From Mariannaea sp. PMI_226 (lineage: Eukaryota; Ascomycota; Sordariomycetes; Hypocreales; Nectriaceae), in NCBI GenBank assembly GCA_024336345.1, contig JANFOG010000009.1:496001-560000 (forward strand): a stretch of DNA of 64,000 nucleotides. The letters run 5' to 3'. Each line of letters opens with the position of its first letter. The stretch's first letter is position 1. Below the pieces are notes generated by a model. The model was not told where the DNA came from. It made no database searches and was given only the letters and a program-made list of their open reading frames with translations. This document shows, piece by piece, positions 58,276 through 64,000 of this stretch. A program made the position numbers and the translations under genes.

Positions 58276-58929
58276 CTAACGTCTCAGGATCTTGAACGAT
58301 TGGTTGGGGCCTCCGTGACCTGGCCAAACAAGGAAGGGAGTTCCATTATTGGTATTGCTGGCGGCTAGGTCCAAGTAGCTTGCCGCAAACTTCACATTAC
58401 GGAGCCTGGGTACATAGTCATTAGCAACACAAAACGCTGCGGCTGGGAAGCATCACCATACCTGACGATAGTACCGTCCTTGATGTCCCCAACTTCTCCT
58501 CCCTCGAGATACCATTGAGCACTAGCATCCCAGACGCTGGGGGAACTGTCGCATCGGACATTTTGACCATCAGCTATAGAATGTCTGTTAATACTAGCAG
58601 GAAGCTCTGAAACGAGGCAATTGAGGTTTACCAGCAGAATATAGAACCGACTTGTTGCCAGAGTTTTTGACAACGACCCGAGTCTCAAATCCAGGGACAG
58701 AATAGAACTCCCAAATCTGGTTGGGGTTGGTTGTGTTGGTGTTATTGAAGCTACGAACGATAATAAAATCAGCACAGTTAAGATTAGAGCCATCTGCTCC
58801 TGATTTTCAGACTCACAATGCAATAACGGGAGGGTTGGCGCCACCACCACCGCTCAGGTCAACAAATGCGTTGCCAGCCCCGCTGAGAAGGTTGGCCTTG
58901 AAGCGAAACTGAGGCTCATTGGAAGGCAT
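58276..58929 (-). CDS. Small beta-trefoil (ricin-B-type) lectin-like protein
   Basis: Four short exons, complement(join(58276..58405,58462..58573,58632..58750,58817..58929)), encode 157 aa. Each intron has GT-AG ends and the phases (2, 1, 2) agree. The product shows threefold periodicity with Gln-x-aromatic motifs near the end of each lobe: NQIWEF (about 49-51), AQWYL (about 97-99) and NQSFKI (about 150-152). It also has DLSGGGG and LDLAASNTNNGTP turns, as in R-type beta-trefoil carbohydrate-binding domains. There is no signal peptide, so it is probably cytosolic, like many fungal storage or defence lectins. No catalytic chain is attached, so this is a lectin-type fold only. The third intron uses CTATAG rather than the nearer TAACAG, which would break the frame. 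Sugar specificity is unknown. Confidence 0.8.
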
Positions 58930-59675
58930 CGTGAAATACTAGAGGATATGGGATCCTTGAATCGAGATAATAGGTGGTTGCTTGTTATGATGGTGAGATG
59001 AGAGGAATTACAAGCTTTCAGAGAAAGGATCTCAAGTATTTATAGAGAACCTGGTGCTGTGGATATTATTGTCCTTTCATCAGCACCATACACAACGGAC
59101 ACCAGACGCACTTCACAATTACGCAAAGCCAAACGTGATACGCACAAGACTCTCGATGGTGAAGCCAATTAGTGGTCTCGTTGCATAGTCCGGCGGCCGC
59201 GGCGTGATCTAGAGCTGCCACGCAGAAATGAGGCTGGCTGATGTGGAACATGACCATACTCAGATGAGCTCCCTATTCCCAATGAATACGGAAGATCGCA
59301 TTGTGCACCAAATCAGGAGTGTAACCTACCATGCTGACTGCTACGGTACGTGGGCTGTAGAAATATTCACATCACTCCCCAGACAGGCCCGAATTCAACC
59401 AACCAAACATTCTTAATAATACCTAACAATTTCTTTCTTTCTTATTATTATTTATCAATTTAGGTAACAACAACAACACCAGAGGTACATGTGCTCTACT
59501 ATTTGACTCAAAACCTGAGGTGGCAATCCGGCTCGGAGACCATATCAGCATGGGACAGAAGCTTGGAAATGATTTACTCTAGAACACCTCACATGAATCA
59601 TATACCAGAAACGCAATACTTAGTTTTGACAAGAAAAGAGTCATTGCCATGGGTGAAGAAAGGAGATAAGGCTAA

Positions 59676-59708
59676 GGGGACGGGAAGGGGGGCGGGAAGG
59701 GGGACGGG
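59676..59708 (+). repeat. G-rich run, possible G-quadruplex
   Basis: Six runs of three to six G separated by one- or two-base loops (AC, AA, C, AA, AC) fit the G-quadruplex pattern. Intergenic; role unknown. Confidence 0.6.
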
Positions 59709-59901
59709 AGTGACAACAGGATCTAGATCCCCAGGTTAAGGACGTGACTCCCGAACTAACACATCACGATCGGCAACGCCTCCCGGGAGTAACCTTAAAG
59801 TCCAATAAATAGCATGCAAGCTTGACGGGTATGCACCATAGATACCACACCAGAGTCGCGTAAGGTTATGCCTAGATCGCGCATTTTCCTCATCTGGTTG
59901 T

Positions 59902-60553
59902 TCAGCTAGCCAACAATTCTTCTGCCGATCCCTTCACCACGGTTGATTGGATCTTGTTGACGGAAATAGCCCAATGCATGTGGTGGATTATGGATAGCGC
60001 CCCAATCCGAACAGATTATCACCACTTATTGCCAATACATCCGGTCCACACAACGGGCTGTGTGATGCACTTCAATGCGTTCTCATGCTCCTTCTTGCCC
60101 GATAGGGATCATTTCCCAAGCCTAGCGTGAATCTGATTTTCTCCCATTGGCGAACCCTGTCGGGTAATACTTCCGACCTATTGAACCCTCGAAGGGCTAT
60201 GTGATACCTACATCGTGCGTGCATGTTGGTCGTCCAAAATGAGAATCACCCCCATAGTTTAGCGCCGCAATCGATAGTTTGCGGGGAATGACCAGGGGCC
60301 TGTAAATCCCGGTGTGGGCTTGCAGGAGGACAGCTCCGCGTGGCTGAGAGCTATTGGACCCGTGCCCATTATTCATGGAAGAATCCTTCATCACGTCCTA
60401 GTCTGGACCATAGCCAAACGGCTTAAAGGCTCTCGCAGCTGAGTAAGTTGTTCCTTGGTTCACTGAGTGACCCCCATGATAAGATGTGCCAATCAAAGTG
60501 GCTGGCTGAGAGGCCCCGTATATGCGCTCTTCATGTTCCAGACACCTTGGCAT
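59902..60553 (-). pseudogene. Decayed gene of unknown family
   Basis: A reading frame starts with ATG at 60553 (MPRCLEHEERIYGASQPATL) and runs with one TAG (60398-60400) to HFGRPTCTHD. A plausible 54-bp intron (GTAGGT donor, CGACAG acceptor) then joins it to a second stretch beginning GSPMGENQIHARLGK, which continues to AEELLAS near 59905 with three more in-frame stops: a TGA after LGK and a TGA-TAA pair after GNKW. The composition is protein-like on both sides of the stops (ALKCITQPVVWTGC, IIHHMHWAISVNKIQ). The stops could come from C-to-T changes as in repeat-induced point mutation. I do not recognise the family, and the intron is a guess. Confidence 0.45.
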
Positions 60554-63336
60554 AGCTTACACGGTTGGAAAATAGGCATATTTGATGTCTCAGAACGGTT
60601 TGAAACATATGCACTTGCATAAGCTTACATCATATGGGTTAAACCAAGAGAGTACAATGAGTGGGCTACAGGGCGGTCACAAGCCCATCATCGTCTACTG
60701 TGTAGCAAGTCGTCACATCCTGCACCAATTCCAAATTCCACCTACTCATCTCCTCTTCAGTAATAAACAAAGAAATATGTTCTTGTAGTTCCAAAGTCTT
60801 CCTCTTCTTGTCGGATCATAGACCTGCACCATGATCGTGGTCTGATGCAAAATGTACACGTGGCCAAGACTATTGAAAAACACGGCCAAATATGCATCTT
60901 CACGACAGTTAGAATACGAGCTAATTGTGGAACATATACACAGTCATGCAAGTACAAATTACATAGTCGATTGCGTTTGGATGTAATGAGTCCCCCACTC
61001 GTTAAAAAGGGCGAGTGCATAGCCGAAGCTATTGATCATGGGGAACACTTGTGTGGTTATTGATTATAATTTTGGTATTCAGACTGTCCATTTGGCTGAC
61101 GCAGGCCATCAATTTCATAGATGCCACTTGAGCTGCATTTACAATAAAGACTGATTTGCATCTGATTGGAGCTGGCGGTTTGTGACAGCATTTGAGTGCC
61201 TTGATATTTATACAACATTACCCAATCCCCCAGACCTCGACGTGGTAAAGGTGATAAAACTCCAAACTAACAAGTGCCAACAGTTTTTGGGATAATGGTC
61301 TGAATAAAGTCATCATCCTATAGAATAAGCTGCTTCCAATACTACATTAGACTAGGAGCAGTATAACTAGATCTTCCCTCACAACAGCATCCTCGTCTGC
61401 ATGCAAATGCTTCAGATCTCCTATTATTATTATTTTCCTGCTCAATGATTCTACGGGCTGTAAATCATTGGCAAAATTGGCCAACGGTTTGTTGAAGGAT
61501 AAGATATAATAAGCCTTGAGGGTGTAAGTATGCTCAGTCATTACTCGTGTCCGGTTTCCTTCAGAAACATTGCTCGTATTGTGTCGGGGATAAAATTCAC
61601 TTCTTTGGCATGTGCCGCTTACATTACCTAAGATAGTTTCCACTCTGCTTGCCGCAATTTGAGTGGCTCGCATTTGTAGTCGTAGGCCTTATAAAACAAC
61701 CGCAAACAGCGTGGACAAGGCATCTAGAGACCATCGAATATATCTTGTTTTTGCCCCGACTTTTTAAACTTTTTATAAGGTTTGTGATTCGTGTTTCCAT
61801 TTAATCAAATGGTTCTCTTCATTTCTATCTAATTTGTTTGGCTGATTTCCTTCCCTTTCCAGATTTGTGGTGTGGCTGTTCTGAGTCGCATGTCGCGACC
61901 GTTTTACACATCGTTCCTCCGCATCACGAGACCTGCGTTGATGGGTGTTTTTGGGCGTGGGGTTTTCTCCCGATAAAGTATCTAAGCAGTTACTTGGTAT
62001 AGATGGTTTACCACTATATCGCTACTCATTCAGAAATGGACACCCAGAAGTACCTTAAGCAAAGCCGGCCTTGACTCCCTTTCGTCGTGATCAGAGAATG
62101 CCAATCATACAGTTCTAAGTCGTACCAATCGTCTCCACTCAACGACTGTACAGCTCACAAAGGTCACCTATGACTTAACATCACTCCATCAGACCATTTT
62201 GATAACTACGTCTGCTTCGCAGCGGATAGGCTAGAAAATTTACAGACTTCAATCCTGTAGCACTATGTTCTAGTTTCTTGGCTTCTTGTTTACCAAGGGC
62301 ATGCTGCAGCATCGATTTGATGATGGCACTTGTTTCACTTTCGGGTTCATATACCGGTTATGATCATGCAAGCGGACAACATATCTTATTAGACAGCCTT
62401 CATTCTTCCATCCTACATGCCGGCATTAAGCTAAGCAGCTCTCATAGACAGAAAGAAAAGCACCCTGCTACGCTTTATGTCTTCATATAAGATACAATTG
62501 AAAGGAAGTAGCTGATTACCTCATCGTTCTTCAGCAAAGGGATTTTCTCATTAGTTATCTTGATATACGTAATGACAGGTGGGAAACCTATCCAATTCTG
62601 TGTATAGACAGCACAAAAAGTATATGCATCTAGAACACGCTGCCTACATAATAATAAAAGGATAAAACTTTGCGGCGATCCAGCAAGTTAGACTAGCGAT
62701 ATACTACCAATTAACTAAGCATCTCTTAAGCAGACATCACGAGCACGAGTCATAGTCAATCACGATTCATGGATCGTAAACCTATTCGGCGGGAAGCAGA
62801 AGCATTCCAAGTAGTAACCCTCCAGCTTCGTTAGGGTGTAGTGTACGCAAATTTCATCTTTCATTATATATATATGTATCTATATTGCATGACTGACTGT
62901 GATTTTCATATTCATTCCTCTTCATAGTGCAGGTCGCGTTGAGTTCGCCGCCCCTGCAGTTTCTTTTTACCTCATTAACCGTCATTGGGTATATAGTAGA
63001 CCATACATTAAGCATCCTGGTACATAGCGTATGTAGCGCGTCAAACTTTCAGGTTAGCCAGCTGATGTCTGAAGGTGACAACTACAGCAGAGCTGAATGA
63101 GGCAGCACTACCAAAGATCATAATTGTACGGCTTGTCTCGTTGTTGATCCATTGAGACTGCAAGCCGTGCCACCCCGTAGAGTAACATAGGTCATTTAGC
63201 AGTAAGAACAGATCATAGCTCTTGTATCAAGATAGAGCACTGATGGATGCCGCTTGCATCCCCCGTGAACGTGCTTCGGCCGAGGTGATTTGTGCAGCAT
63301 ATCCAGCGAAACATACATATCAACTGTTCCCCGCAC

Positions 63337-64000
63337 TCATGAAGCTCGTCGTCCATAGGGCTCGAAGGGGAAGCATGCACTAGTGGCAGCAATACCGATG
63401 AAGAGGGCTGCACAAATGTAGATGGGTACAGTAGTGGTGGTGTTGCCGCTTGTGGCCACCACAGCTGAAATGATGCCCATGATTCGGTTACCCGCCACAG
63501 CAATACCATTTCCTGTAGAGCGATGCGCAGTTGGGAAAACCTCGGGGGAGTAAGCGTAGAGGGTGCCATAGTAGATATTGCAACAAAAGCTGACGGCGCA
63601 ACTGAAACCAACATTCTGCGCAGCAGTATGAACGGTTGTGTATGCGAAAAAGAATAAGCACGTCAGCAGGGCACCGATGACCATGGTATACTTTCGACCC
63701 AGCCATGGCACGTTGCACATGAAGCCTGCCAGAATGGGACCAAAGCAGCCGGAAAGCTGAGTCAGGACGTAGTTCCTCCAGGTGTCAGAGACACTCACGC
63801 CTTCATTGGCGCCTCGACTTGCAAGGTAGGTGCTGTGAGTGGTTAGAATACGTTTCTGTCGTGCTGAAGGTGCCTTGAGAAAGCTTACTTCAAAAAGGCG
63901 TAAAAGAGAGGATATGCCAAACCGATCAAGATCCAGGACAGCCAGATCAGACCGGTCGAGAAGGCAAGCATCTTCGTTGCGAACAAACCACGGATATGGA
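63337..64000 (-). CDS. MFS transporter, 3' part (sugar porter/SV2-like), cut by window edge
   Basis: Only the last two exons lie in the window: complement(join(63337..63832,63889..>64000)). The join (codon AA-C) restores AYPLFYAFLNTYLASRGANEG, followed by DTWRNYVLTQLSGCFGPILAGF. Then come helices with WLGRKYTMVIGALLTCLFFF, and YAYSPEVFPTAHRSTGNGIAVAGNRIMG, the highly typical SVOP/SV2-like fungal MFS motif PEVFPTxxRxTGxG. The C-terminus is short (FEPYGRRAS). About half or less of a usual 500-550-aa carrier is seen. The substrate is unknown. The 5' part and promoter are beyond the right edge. Confidence 0.88.
   Translation of the reverse strand, partial: PYPWFVRNEDACLLDRSDLAVLDLDRFGISSLLRLFEVSFLKAPSARQKRILTTHSTYLASRGANEGVSVSDTWRNYVLTQLSGCFGPILAGFMCNVPWLGRKYTMVIGALLTCLFFFAYTTVHTAAQNVGFSCAVSFCCNIYYGTLYAYSPEVFPTAHRSTGNGIAVAGNRIMGIISAVVATSGNTTTTVPIYICAALFIGIAATSACFPFEPYGRRAS

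Larger units (their letters stand above)
58930..63336. other. Long gene-poor region
   Basis: 4.4 kb with no intact gene. It includes a G-rich stretch (59676-59708) and a decayed minus-strand gene (59902-60553), both listed separately. Other ORFs (60845-61063 plus, 61347-61673 minus, 62278-62490 plus) cannot be placed. From about 61000 to 63200 the DNA is AT-rich. I see no terminal repeats or transposase. Confidence 0.55.

Noticed and set aside
59491..59739. 82-codon plus-strand ORF with a Gly-rich tail
   Set aside because: The tail is the translation of the G-rich simple run, and the rest has no features.

Overview
This window looks like nuclear DNA of a filamentous ascomycete (Pezizomycotina). 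Most genes carry short introns of about 45-140 bp with GT-AG ends and CTAAC/CTGAC-like branch sites. Four genes encode Zn2Cys6 transcription factors. Several families are typical of these fungi: Dal5-type and monocarboxylate MFS carriers, an FCY2-type purine-cytosine permease, a GPR1/FUN34 acetate carrier, DUF4246 and an F-box/ankyrin protein. A Eurotiomycete-like genome is my guess, but sequence alone does not fix the genus. I found no rRNA, convincing tRNA, CRISPR array or intact transposon. Exon joins below were built by hand from splice consensus and reading-frame phase.

Layout. 0.4-13.4 kb: monocarboxylate-type MFS carrier, divergent Zn2Cys6 regulator, FCY2-type permease, flavin monooxygenase with an NTF2-like N-terminal region, and acetate-type carrier. 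15-25.9 kb: a head-to-tail plus-strand run of a Zn2Cys6 regulator, a DUF4246 putative 2-oxoglutarate/Fe(II) oxygenase, a GNAT acetyltransferase and a second Zn2Cys6 regulator. 26-32.6 kb: a carbon-carbon lyase group made of a fused tandem RraA-fold protein, an aspartate-aminotransferase-like enzyme, a divergent HpaI-type aldolase and an alpha/beta hydrolase. 33.4-40.7 kb: an orphan 281-aa protein, a 19-bp minisatellite, an F-box/ankyrin protein and a Dal5-type carrier. 43.6-52 kb: an SDR-like protein, a Zn2Cys6 regulator, a sugar-type MFS carrier and a sulfatase resembling N-sulfoglucosamine sulfohydrolase. 53.2-58.9 kb: an 1,127-aa fungal protein of unknown role with a probable GC-AG intron, and a four-exon beta-trefoil lectin-like gene with no long single-frame ORF. 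59-63.3 kb: gene-poor DNA with one decayed gene. The right edge cuts an MFS carrier.

How the genes may work together. The promoters of the sugar carrier and the sulfatase share an unusual array of direct CGG half-sites at 13-bp spacing (three copies and five copies). CGG triplets are the classic half-site of Zn2Cys6 regulators, and such a regulator lies next door, so a small regulon for a sulfated sugar is a reasonable hypothesis. The 26-31 kb group combines two pyruvate-releasing lyase folds with a transaminase. This is the toolset needed to degrade 4-substituted glutamates through 4-hydroxy-2-oxo acids, and no substrate can be read from sequence.
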